Positions 1-7,768 of a stretch of DNA of 64,000 nt are shown in pieces. Made by a program: the position numbers and the translations under genes. The stretch covers positions 186,001 through 250,000 of the forward strand of contig JAJTEE010000002.1 of the NCBI GenBank assembly GCA_021298215.1. The letters run 5' to 3'. Position 1 is the first letter of the stretch, and each line of letters starts with the position of its first letter. Below the pieces are notes generated by a model. That model saw only the letters and a list, made by a program, of their open reading frames with translations. It ran no database searches and had not been told where the DNA came from. The stretch comes from Alphaproteobacteria bacterium. GTDB taxonomy: Bacteria > Pseudomonadota > Alphaproteobacteria > Paracaedibacterales > CAITNM01.

Positions 1-9
1 TGGCGTTTT

Positions 10-53
10 AGCCACGAGAGGATCACCGACTCCACGGCTCTGTGGCTTTTTTT
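10..53 (+). terminator. Rho-independent terminator of an upstream transcript
   Basis: The arm AGCCACGAG (10-18) pairs with CTC-T-GTGGCT (38-47) with one bulged base. Seven T residues follow (47-53). It ends whatever lies left of the window. A GTG at 42 would sit inside the 3' arm, which argues against starting the next gene there. Confidence 0.7.
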
Positions 54-68
54 CTTCAGGAGCCTCAT

Positions 69-1085
69 GTGACAATTATCACCAAACTTCAAAATAATAC
101 CGCAATCATTCTTTTAAATAGACATGATAGATATAACGCTATGGATCTTAGAACCATACAGGAAATATCATCCTTTTTATCTGTTTGTGTAGCAAATGAT
201 AAAATACAAAAAATTATTATCACTTCCGATCATCCCAAAGCATTTTGCGCTGGTGGTGATATTCGAATGGCATATGAAGCAATGCTAAATAACGATCGAT
301 CTCTTGCTTCCACATTTTTTAAGGAAGAATATAACCTTATTTACAAACTCGCAACTTGCTCAAAGCCTGTAATATCTATCGTAAATGGCCTTTGTTTTGG
401 TGGAGGGATGGGATTATCCATGCACAATCAAATAAGAATTATCACAGAGAACGCAATCTTAGGAATGCCTGAAACGATTATTGGTTTCTTCCCAGACGTA
501 GCAGCTAGTTTTCGCTTTGCACAATTTCCAAAGGCTTGGGGTAACTTCTATGGATTTACAGGCGCAAATATCTCCATTAATCATGCTTTAAAATGGAATA
601 TGGCAGATCATTTTATTCCATCACACGCTCTCTCAGACTTCATAAATGACTTAACAAATACCGATAATACTCAACAAGTTATTAATCAATTTAGTCAGCC
701 AGTTCCCGTATCTTCCTCATTCGGAGATCAATGGGTTAATGAAGTTTTTTCTCAAGAGTTAAAAAATATTTTTATTGAATTAAAAAATCATCAACATCCC
801 GAAACTAAAAAAATACTAAATGATCTTCTAACAAGGTCACCGCTTAGCTTATTAATTACTGATAGGCTGCTGAAATTATCGCCTTGTCTTGATTTGAAGC
901 AAGCATTAGAGCTTGATTATCATATCTCTTTCAATTTTTTAATTAATTCCGATTTTCAAGAAGGCATTCGCGCACAAATCATTGATAAAGATAGAAGCCC
1001 CCAATGGACTTATACTTTAGAAAATGTAAACGATAATATGATTGAGCAATTTTTCAAACCAGCGCAGGATCTTGTGATTATATAG
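69..1085 (+). CDS. 3-hydroxyisobutyryl-CoA hydrolase-like protein (crotonase family)
   Basis: Predicted acyl-CoA hydrolase of the crotonase superfamily, most like 3-hydroxyisobutyryl-CoA hydrolase of valine breakdown. Seen: FCAGGDIR near residues 59-66, the glycine-rich oxyanion loop GLCFGGGMGLS near 107-117, and MPETIIGFFPD near 133-143, which carries the conserved Glu of this subfamily. The 338-residue length is normal for the hydrolase branch and longer than plain enoyl-CoA hydratases. I chose GTG at 69 because AGGAG lies at 58-62, six bases upstream; the longer GTG at 42 falls in a terminator hairpin. It stands alone, with no other valine-pathway gene nearby, so the exact substrate is inferred. 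A related enoyl-CoA hydratase or isomerase is the main alternative. Confidence 0.82.
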   Translation: MTIITKLQNNTAIILLNRHDRYNAMDLRTIQEISSFLSVCVANDKIQKIIITSDHPKAFCAGGDIRMAYEAMLNNDRSLASTFFKEEYNLIYKLATCSKPVISIVNGLCFGGGMGLSMHNQIRIITENAILGMPETIIGFFPDVAASFRFAQFPKAWGNFYGFTGANISINHALKWNMADHFIPSHALSDFINDLTNTDNTQQVINQFSQPVPVSSSFGDQWVNEVFSQELKNIFIELKNHQHPETKKILNDLLTRSPLSLLITDRLLKLSPCLDLKQALELDYHISFNFLINSDFQEGIRAQIIDKDRSPQWTYTLENVNDNMIEQFFKPAQDLVII

Positions 1086-1175
1086 AAACCGATATACAAT
1101 TAATCAGTTGATATTTATTTTTTACTAGCAGTGGTACTTATTAGTTGTATTATTTTTTGTCGCACAACAACCATC

Positions 1176-1191
1176 ACCGGTTTAAACCGGT
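1176..1191. promoter_or_regulatory. 16-bp perfect palindrome, possible operator
   Basis: ACCGGTTTAAACCGGT is a perfect palindrome in the AT-rich gap before the transporter gene at 1250. No T-run follows, so it does not look like a terminator. A protein-binding site is an inference from symmetry and position. Confidence 0.4.
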
Positions 1192-1249
1192 AGAGCTTAC
1201 ATTTCCTTATACCTGAGTTTCTAAATTTAATAATTCCTAGGAGGAATGT

Positions 1250-2389
1250 ATGTTTCGCAAAATGCCATTTATTTTAGCCGCAGTCATTGGGCTCATCACA
1301 CTTTTATATCCTTTTATACCATTAGTCATTAAAGAAGGGTTATACGCGATCAGCTTAAGCATTAAAGAAATTATTGTTTTATTCCTGCCCTTTATTATTT
1401 TTGGACTTTTATTTAAGGCTGCTGTAACCCTCGCAAACAATGCAACAAAAATAATTTTGATGATTTTAGTTTTATTATGCTGCTCAAACTTTATTTCTAC
1501 CTTCTTGAGCCATTACGTTGGTGCATGGATATATAATTTCGATCTATCATTAGTTTCACCTCAAAAAATTATAGAACTAAAACCTTTATGGTCATGGAAA
1601 GCGCCAACATTGGTTGAAAATTATATCCCTATGCTTGCAGGCATTATCCTCGGAATCCTTTCATCACTATTGTTCCCTACACAAGCTCAAAAGATTGCAA
1701 CCAAAATTGATGAATATGTGCACCTGGTTCTTCAAGGAATTGTTTATGTCATTCCTTTCTTTGTTGCTGGTTTTGTAATTAATCTTGAATATGACGGAAT
1801 CGTTAATATAATCCTAAAAGATTATTCCATAGTTTTTGCTATCATTGCCCTAGCCCAATTCAGTTACATCTTATTTGTCTATTTTTTATTAAACAATGCA
1901 AATGGAAAAGAATTCATTGCCAGCATCAAGAATATGTTTCCAGCAGCGGTGAGTGGATTTAGCACAATGTCAAGCGCTGCAAGCATGCCTTTGACTATCA
2001 TAGGAACAGAAAAAAACCTAAAAAATAAAGACCTCGCTTATTCTGTGATTCCCACTACCGTAAATATTCATCTTGTGGGAGACTGTTTCGCTATTCCCAT
2101 TCTCGCTTATGCAATTTTAAAAAGCTTTGGCATGGCAGAACCCACTCTTTTAAGCTACACTATCTTTGCGCTCTATTTTATCATAGCAAAATTTTCCGTA
2201 GCAGCTGTGCCTGGTGGTGGGATTTTAGTAATGCTTCCTATTCTTCATACCTACTTAAATTTTAATGCGGAGATGATGTCATTAATTACTGCGCTTTACG
2301 TATTATTTGACCCAGTAATCACCTGCGCCAATGTTTTAGGAAACGGGGCATTTGCCAAATTCATTGATTATTGTAATAGTAAAACTTAA
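1250..2389 (+). CDS. DAACS-type (dicarboxylate/amino acid:cation) symporter, divergent
   Basis: Inner-membrane secondary transporter with about 8 hydrophobic segments plus re-entrant loops. Seen: a serine-rich hairpin SSAASMPLT at 241-249, NIHLVGD at 272-278 where family members usually have NMDGT, AAVPGGGI at 318-325, and DPVITCANVLGN at 354-365 near the usual substrate and sodium site. The altered NMDGT and terminal motifs (Asn in place of the usual Asp) suggest a changed ion or substrate preference; this is inference. The ATG has an ideal AGGAGG at 1239-1244, five bases upstream. pgk follows 20 bases later on the same strand. Family membership is fairly safe; the substrate is unknown. Confidence 0.75.
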   Translation: MFRKMPFILAAVIGLITLLYPFIPLVIKEGLYAISLSIKEIIVLFLPFIIFGLLFKAAVTLANNATKIILMILVLLCCSNFISTFLSHYVGAWIYNFDLSLVSPQKIIELKPLWSWKAPTLVENYIPMLAGIILGILSSLLFPTQAQKIATKIDEYVHLVLQGIVYVIPFFVAGFVINLEYDGIVNIILKDYSIVFAIIALAQFSYILFVYFLLNNANGKEFIASIKNMFPAAVSGFSTMSSAASMPLTIIGTEKNLKNKDLAYSVIPTTVNIHLVGDCFAIPILAYAILKSFGMAEPTLLSYTIFALYFIIAKFSVAAVPGGGILVMLPILHTYLNFNAEMMSLITALYVLFDPVITCANVLGNGAFAKFIDYCNSKT

Positions 2390-2409
2390 TAACATTATAA
2401 TTGTGACCT

Positions 2410-3609
2410 GTGCATTATAGATCCATTAAGAACGTTGATCTTTTTGAAAAAAAAGTCGTTATCCGATTAGATCTCAATGTTCCAATAAAAAATGTACAGG
2501 TCCAAGATACAACGCGTATTGAACGAATTATTCCTACGCTACAAGCGATTCTTTCAAAAAAACCTAGATATATCATCATATTATCTCACTTAGGACGTCC
2601 AGCACCTCAACCGAAAGCCATGTGGAATCAAAGCGATAGTCTTGCACCAATTGCATCTGTTTTACAAAAATTTCTTAGCCATCCTGTGATTTTTACATCA
2701 ACAGAAATTGGCCCAAATCTTTATCAAGAACTTAATACAACACCAGCTAATTCAATAGTGATGGCAGAAAATATTCGTTTTTATGAAGGCGAAGAAAAAA
2801 ATTCTCAAGACTTTTCAAAAGCATTAGCGCAGTTAGGTGATATATTTGTAAATGATGCTTTCTCATGTTGTCATCGCGCGCATGCATCAGTCGTTGGCAT
2901 TACTCAATATTTACCTTCTTATGCTGGACTTAGTCTCGATAAAGAATTACACGCCCTAGAACAGGTACTTATTTCACCTGAACGTCCTGTTATTGGCATA
3001 ATTGCGGGCAGCAAAGTCTCCACAAAGATCGATCTTCTTATGAATCTTATGGAAAAACTTGACTATTTATTTGTTGGCGGCGGAATCGCAAATACACTTT
3101 TATTCGCGCAAGGTTATAACATTGGCACATCTCTTATTGAAAAAGATTGCTTAGATGTTGCACGATTGATTCTTGAAAAATTTAAAAAAAGTAATTGCAC
3201 ATTAGTATTGCCTATTGATGCAGTGGTTGCTAAAGAACTAACATCAAATGTGCTCCCGCAAATAGTGGACATAAATGCAATTGAGAACTTACAAGCTATT
3301 TATGATATAGGCCCTAAAACATTAGAAAAGTCGAGACTTCTTCTAAATTCATGCAAAACAGTTTTATGGAATGGCCCTCTCGGTGTTTATGAGGTAGAAC
3401 CTTTTGGAAGTGGCTCTACGTCCTTATCAGAAATCATTGCAACCCAAACAAAGGAAAATAAGCTTATAAGCATTATCGGAGGGGGAGATACGATTGCGTC
3501 CGCATCTAAATATGTAAATGACTTCACTTATGCATCAACAGCAGGTGGAGCATTCTTAGAATGGCTTGAAGGAAAATTTCTACCAGGACTCAAGGCTCTA
3601 GAGAAATAG
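2410..3609 (+). CDS. pgk: Phosphoglycerate kinase
   Basis: Transfers phosphate between 1,3-bisphosphoglycerate and ADP in glycolysis and gluconeogenesis; cytosolic. Seen: the N-terminal RLDLNVPI near 19-26, LSHLGRP near 59-65, the nucleotide-site segment WNGPLGVYE in the C-terminal half, and the late GGGDT motif. The 399 residues match the family. The start is GTG at 2410, chosen because it gives the standard short N-terminus ahead of the first beta strand; no good ribosome site is visible, so coupling to the upstream transporter (20-base gap) is possible. No other glycolytic gene is adjacent, so the usual gap-pgk-fba grouping is absent here. Function is secure. Confidence 0.96.
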   Translation: MHYRSIKNVDLFEKKVVIRLDLNVPIKNVQVQDTTRIERIIPTLQAILSKKPRYIIILSHLGRPAPQPKAMWNQSDSLAPIASVLQKFLSHPVIFTSTEIGPNLYQELNTTPANSIVMAENIRFYEGEEKNSQDFSKALAQLGDIFVNDAFSCCHRAHASVVGITQYLPSYAGLSLDKELHALEQVLISPERPVIGIIAGSKVSTKIDLLMNLMEKLDYLFVGGGIANTLLFAQGYNIGTSLIEKDCLDVARLILEKFKKSNCTLVLPIDAVVAKELTSNVLPQIVDINAIENLQAIYDIGPKTLEKSRLLLNSCKTVLWNGPLGVYEVEPFGSGSTSLSEIIATQTKENKLISIIGGGDTIASASKYVNDFTYASTAGGAFLEWLEGKFLPGLKALEK

Positions 3610-3611
3610 CT

Positions 3612-4064
3612 CTATTCAGAATTAGTAAACTTTGAATGTTGATGAATCCATGCCATCTCATGAGCATTACAGCCAAAGTGATGGCCTATCTCGTTAATAA
3701 GTACGTGATGAATCAATGCTTTCACATCTTCAGCGTTTTCAATAGCATGACGTATCAAAGGGCACCGATATAAATAAATAATATCGGGCTTCTTATGTGA
3801 TGCTTTTTTCTTTAAAGGAACAGGAACTCCTCGATACAGACCTAACAAATCGTACCGATCTTTCATTGACAATTCTTGTAAAACGTCTTTTTCAGCAAAA
3901 TTTTTGACTTCAATAACAAAGTTCTTAAGTTGCGTACGAAATGATTTCGGCAACTTTTGTAAACTTTCATATGCAAAATCATAAATTTCAGCAACCGCTG
4001 GCATATGCACAACACAAATTTCATTCTTTTCCATGTAAACTCTTTTAAAATCTATATAAGCCAT
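3612..4064 (-). CDS. Metallopeptidase-family (DUF1025-like) protein with altered HExxH
   Basis: Resembles the small minimal-metallopeptidase (zincin-like) family found in many bacteria. The helix normally reading HExGHHFG reads NEIGHHFG here (residues 124-131), so the first zinc-binding His is Asn; the Glu and second His remain. The codon (AAC on the coding strand, 3692-3694) is clear. The rest of the fold signature is present, including LP..FR near 39-43 and the downstream acidic-to-His segment ending AHEMAWIH. The frame is intact, so this is not simple decay. A second ATG at 4034 with a weak AAAGAG site is an equally plausible start. It converges on pgk with a two-base gap. Peptidase activity is doubtful. 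Confidence 0.7.
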   Translation of the reverse strand: MAYIDFKRVYMEKNEICVVHMPAVAEIYDFAYESLQKLPKSFRTQLKNFVIEVKNFAEKDVLQELSMKDRYDLLGLYRGVPVPLKKKASHKKPDIIYLYRCPLIRHAIENAEDVKALIHHVLINEIGHHFGCNAHEMAWIHQHSKFTNSE

Positions 4065-4119
4065 GGTCTAATAGTCTTAGTTGTATCTTATAAAAGTTAA
4101 TAAATAACAAAGGACGAAA

Positions 4120-4593
4120 ATGTTATTTAAAAATATATTTTGGGTTGGATTCATTAGTCTTTTCCTTACAAACTGCGACTCAGTTAAAAGTGCTGTGGGT
4201 ATTAAGCAGTCAAAAGTTTGGCTTGAAAAAGTCAATTTTAGAGCAGCCCCAAATGCAAACGATTCCTCGCCCGTAAAAATTCATGTTGTTATCGCCTATA
4301 AAGAAGATCTTGCTGCAACAATTAGTAAAATGGACGCAAATACTTATTTTCAAAAAGCAAAAACTATTAAATCTGATGCTGGTGATGATTTAGATGTGTT
4401 TGGTATAGACGTTGTACCTGGTTCATCATGTAGCTTAGAGATAAATCCAAGCAATAGCACAGGAATACTTGCTTTAATGTTCGCAAGATACACGAGCCCT
4501 GGCGATCATCGCAACAATGTAAGCGCAGATTACGAAATACAAGTTGATCTTGATAAGAATGATTTAAAAATAACGACAATAAAAAAAGGATAA
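4120..4593 (+). CDS. Putative lipoprotein, weakly TssJ-like
   Basis: A 157-residue exported protein. The N-terminus has a hydrophobic stretch followed by LFLTNC, a lipobox-like site with Asn before Cys, which is unusual. The mature part reads as a small beta-sandwich: a segment ending N..DSSPVKIHVV, a central acidic part, VVPGSSCSLEI, then LALMFARY. The layout recalls type VI secretion lipoprotein TssJ (Asn/Asp-rich start, 'SPV' strand, 'PG' turn, final strand). No other type VI genes are in the window, so this is only a structural guess. The start follows AAAGGACGAAA closely. An AT-rich hairpin lies just downstream. Confidence 0.5.
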   Translation: MLFKNIFWVGFISLFLTNCDSVKSAVGIKQSKVWLEKVNFRAAPNANDSSPVKIHVVIAYKEDLAATISKMDANTYFQKAKTIKSDAGDDLDVFGIDVVPGSSCSLEINPSNSTGILALMFARYTSPGDHRNNVSADYEIQVDLDKNDLKITTIKKG

Positions 4594-4596
4594 AAA

Positions 4597-4640
4597 GCAA
4601 TTATTGAATATAAAATTACTATTTTATATTTTTCTATTGC
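4597..4640 (+). terminator. AT-rich hairpin after the lipoprotein gene
   Basis: Arms AATATAAAAT (4607-4616) and ATTTTATATT (4621-4630) are fully complementary around a TACT loop. An outer GCAAT/ATTGC pair (4597-4601, 4636-4640) lies beyond them, and TTTC follows the inner stem. Low G+C makes its strength uncertain. Confidence 0.5.
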
Positions 4641-4696
4641 ATACTTTCTTCTTATAAGGTAAGGTGATGACGAAATTTTAGTTCCGATTCCGCGCC

Positions 4697-4838
4697 TACC
4701 AGAATGGTAAGGTTATTTGGTATATCCCAAACTTTTCAAAGCGTTATCTGTTCACCATACAGCAAATATGTATTTGCCTTTGGATAAATTTCTGCCAGCT
4801 TTTGCGGCATTGAGATAAACGCTTTATGGAGTTTTATA
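4697..4838 (+). promoter_or_regulatory. Structured 5' leader of the DEAD-box helicase gene
   Basis: A 12-bp stem, AAAGCGTTATCT (4738-4749) with AGATAAACGCTTT (4813-4825, one bulge), encloses two hairpins: GCAAATA/TATTTGC (4762-4777) and TGCCAGC-TTT-GCGGCA (4793-4809). Together these form a three-way junction. A smaller hairpin TACC-AGAAT-GGTA lies upstream (4698-4710). The ribosome site TGGAG (4827-4831) begins one base after the closing stem. Folding is read by eye; a regulatory role is inferred. Confidence 0.5.
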
Positions 4839-6437
4839 ATGAATTCATTTAATGAACTAGACTTGCCTGAAATACTTACTAAATCTTTAGCAAAAATGGG
4901 GATTTCAGTTCCCAGCCCCATTCAAGCACAAACCGTGCCTCTTGCATTAAAAAATCATGATATTTTAGGTTCAGCACAAACAGGAACTGGAAAAACTTTA
5001 GCTTTTACACTTCCTTTAGTAAAACATTTGCTTGATAACCCAGACAGTACTGCACTTGTGCTGGCACCTATTAGAGAAATAGCTCAACAAGTAATGAATA
5101 CATTAAAAGATTTAATAAGCAATTCCAAAGATTTTAATGTTGCACTTCTAATTGGGGGGGAACCATATCCTAAGCAACTTGCGCAGTTAAAAGCTCGCCC
5201 ACGAATAATTATTGGCACTCCTGGCCGAGTTATTGATCATCTTGAACGAGGCACCCTGAGAGTAAATCGTTTAGAATATTTGGCTTTAGATGAAACTGAT
5301 CGCATGTTTGACATGGGTTTCGGAATTCAATTGGACCACATTATTTCTAAACTCCCAACAAAGCGTCAAACTCTGATGTTTTCGGCGACAATTGCCCCAG
5401 CTATTGAGAAACTTGCAGCAAAATACCTTAATGAACCAAAACGTGTTGCTGTAGGACCAACAACACTACCAATTCCAAAGATTAAGCAAGAAATCATTAA
5501 AATAAATGAAAAAGAAAAATATGGCCGACTCTTACAAGAGCTTGATCAACGTGATGGCACTGTTTTAGTCTTCGTCAAAACAAAAATAAATGCTGATCGC
5601 TTAGCAAACTCCCTTCGCAAAGAAGATCACGCTGCTTCAGCAATACATGGGGATCTACGTCAACGTCAACGTGAACAGGTTATTCGCGCTTTTCGCCAAG
5701 GAAAATGCCGCGTAATGGTTGCCACTGATATCGCAGCGCGTGGCTTAGATATTCCACACTTAATGCATGTAATCAATTATGACGTGCCCCCCTGTCCTGA
5801 AGATTATGTACACCGCATAGGCAGAACTGGTCGCGCTGGCGCTGAAGGTTTCTCATTATGCTTTGTTACATCTCAAGATGCTAAAAAATGGAACGCCATT
5901 GAACGCTACATGAGCCCTAAAACAAGTGAAAGCTCAAATCGAAATTCTAGCCCAAAAAATAACTTTAAAAAGTCAGAAAAAAGGACTGACTCGGATAGAA
6001 TGCATCCTTTTGCAAATGATGACAAAAGAAAAAAACCGTTTGGTCCATCCAGAAGAAATTCTCAAAATGCCAGTTTTGGAGCAAGAAAAAGTAAGCCTCG
6101 TGACAACTTTGAAAGTGCATCATTTGGTGAATTTAGCAGCAACAAACCAAAAAATTTCAAAAATAAACCTTTCCGCAAAAATGAAAACTTTGATGCCAGC
6201 AAAGGTGAATATCGCGATACTTTCAAAGGCACTCCAGATAATAAATCTAGAAGCGGGAAAAGCAGAGGAAATTTTAACCCAAGTAATTTTGCTTCCAAAA
6301 GTAATGATTCTAAAAATACTTCAAAAAATGGAGGTTTTGACAAGAAAGGACGCGGTACGTTTTCAAAATCAAAATCACGCACGCTTTCTTTAAAAAATGG
6401 CTCTTCAAAAAGACCAAAAAATCGCGCTTCAAATTAA
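4839..6437 (+). CDS. DEAD-box ATP-dependent RNA helicase (RhlE-like) with long basic tail
   Basis: ATP-driven RNA duplex remodelling in ribosome assembly or mRNA turnover. Seen: Q-motif region near residues 3-30, Walker A AQTGTGKT at 46-53, motif Ia APIRE at 76-80 (usually PTRE), motif II DETD at 151-154 instead of DEAD, SAT near 183, ARGLDI and HRIGRTGR near 325-332. After residue about 355 comes a 175-residue low-complexity tail rich in Lys, Arg, Ser, Asn and Phe, probably RNA-binding. The core Asp-Glu of motif II is kept, so ATPase activity is expected. The start has TGGAG eight bases upstream and follows a strongly structured leader. A terminator lies at 6457. Close relatives are RhlE or RhlB; the symbol is left open. 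Confidence 0.9.
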   Translation: MNSFNELDLPEILTKSLAKMGISVPSPIQAQTVPLALKNHDILGSAQTGTGKTLAFTLPLVKHLLDNPDSTALVLAPIREIAQQVMNTLKDLISNSKDFNVALLIGGEPYPKQLAQLKARPRIIIGTPGRVIDHLERGTLRVNRLEYLALDETDRMFDMGFGIQLDHIISKLPTKRQTLMFSATIAPAIEKLAAKYLNEPKRVAVGPTTLPIPKIKQEIIKINEKEKYGRLLQELDQRDGTVLVFVKTKINADRLANSLRKEDHAASAIHGDLRQRQREQVIRAFRQGKCRVMVATDIAARGLDIPHLMHVINYDVPPCPEDYVHRIGRTGRAGAEGFSLCFVTSQDAKKWNAIERYMSPKTSESSNRNSSPKNNFKKSEKRTDSDRMHPFANDDKRKKPFGPSRRNSQNASFGARKSKPRDNFESASFGEFSSNKPKNFKNKPFRKNENFDASKGEYRDTFKGTPDNKSRSGKSRGNFNPSNFASKSNDSKNTSKNGGFDKKGRGTFSKSKSRTLSLKNGSSKRPKNRASN

Positions 6438-6456
6438 AAATCTTTTATCACCATAT

Positions 6457-6495
6457 AAAGTTCTTTGGCATAATGCTGAAGAACTTTTATTTTAT
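6457..6495 (+). terminator. Terminator after the helicase gene
   Basis: AAAGTTCTT (6457-6465) pairs fully with AAGAACTTT (6479-6487) around a 13-base loop and is followed by TATTTTAT. It separates the helicase from the rseP operon. Confidence 0.65.
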
Positions 6496-6634
6496 AAGAA
6501 AAATAACCAGTGATATTTAGCAACACCGTTTAAAAAAATAAAGCCATTAAAAGATTTATTATAAAAACCCTCTTTTGTTTTAGTGCTAGATACCGTATCA
6601 ATAAACATTACAGTTGTTATCAGCGGAGCTTTTC

Positions 6635-7768
6635 TTGTTCACGTGGTTGTTGGAATATTTTCTTCCTTTTATCATACTCATTTCCGTTATCGTTTTTGTG
6701 CACGAATGGGGGCATTTCTGGGTTGCCAGAAGAAATAAAGTAAAAGTAGAGCATTTTGCTATTGGCTTTGGGCCAGAGCTTATAGGGTTTTCAGACCGAC
6801 ACGGAACAAGATGGGGATTTCACCTGGTTCCACTTGGCGGATACGTAAAAATGTTAGGAGATGCAGACGCAACGAGCGCTACATCAGACAATAAAGCTAT
6901 TGAAAAGCTAAGCAAAAAAGAAAAGCAACAGACGTTACATGCAAAAACCCCATGGCAACGCATTCAAGTAGCTGCCGGTGGGCCTTTAGCTAATTTTATT
7001 TTTGCTATTGTTGCCATGATTGGCTTATTTTCATTCATGGGAAAACCTATCTTACCACCTGTAATTGGCACTATTGATCCTGCAGGAATAGCAGCTAAAC
7101 ATGGGCTAGAAGCAAATGATCGAATTGTTAGTATTAATAATGAACAAATTCGCTATTTTGAAGACATACTTCCTTTTATTCGCAATGAAAAATTAAGCAC
7201 GTTGGATGTAAAAGTTTTACGCCACGACAAGCAAGTTACCTTACAAATTCCTTTAGTCTACACAGATAAGGAAACTAAAAAAATCCATCGAACAAAAATA
7301 TTAGGAATAAAGCCAAATCCCACGCAGGAATATGAGCACATAGGGTTTGGACAAGCTGTACAAACTTCATTCTCAACTTTTTGGAAAATGTGCAAAACAA
7401 TAACCCTTGGATTAGCTGAGCTATTAACTGGTCAACGCAAAGGAGATGAGTTGGGTGGAATCTTTGCTATTGGAGACATGGCTTCACAAAGCGCCAAATT
7501 AGGTTTTGCCGGAATGCTATGGTTTATTATTATGATGTCGATTAATCTTGGTCTTCTCAACTTAGTTCCCATTCCTGTGTTAGATGGAGGGCAAATATTG
7601 CTTAATGCAATTGAGTGGATAATTGGGAAGCCTATTCCTGAGAAAATTCAAAAATATATTTTTGGAACTGGCTTTGCCGTAGTTATTTGTTTGATGCTTT
7701 ATTCTACATGGAATGATTTAATGAGATACAAAATATTCCAAATGATTCGAGGATTGTTCCCTTTATGA
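6635..7768 (+). CDS. rseP: RIP metalloprotease RseP (site-2 protease, M50)
   Basis: Inner-membrane zinc protease that cleaves transmembrane anti-sigma factors and leftover signal peptides. Seen: zinc motif HEWGH near residues 23-27 in the first membrane helix, FGPEL and VPLGGYVKM soon after, one PDZ domain near 110-190, and the second catalytic motif PVLDGG near residue 320 in a later helix. The start chosen is TTG at 6635, because CGGAG (6624-6628) lies six bases upstream; a longer TTG start at 6614 lacks a ribosome site. It overlaps bamA by four bases (ATGA), so the two are translationally coupled. The usual upstream partners (uppS, cdsA, dxr) are absent here. Confidence 0.94.
   Translation: MFTWLLEYFLPFIILISVIVFVHEWGHFWVARRNKVKVEHFAIGFGPELIGFSDRHGTRWGFHLVPLGGYVKMLGDADATSATSDNKAIEKLSKKEKQQTLHAKTPWQRIQVAAGGPLANFIFAIVAMIGLFSFMGKPILPPVIGTIDPAGIAAKHGLEANDRIVSINNEQIRYFEDILPFIRNEKLSTLDVKVLRHDKQVTLQIPLVYTDKETKKIHRTKILGIKPNPTQEYEHIGFGQAVQTSFSTFWKMCKTITLGLAELLTGQRKGDELGGIFAIGDMASQSAKLGFAGMLWFIIMMSINLGLLNLVPIPVLDGGQILLNAIEWIIGKPIPEKIQKYIFGTGFAVVICLMLYSTWNDLMRYKIFQMIRGLFPL

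Noticed and set aside
5926-6393. 155-codon frame in the helicase tail (+1 frame) and a 106-codon antisense frame
   Set aside because: Both come from the low-complexity Lys/Asn/Ser tail, which has few stops in other frames; no start signal or family.
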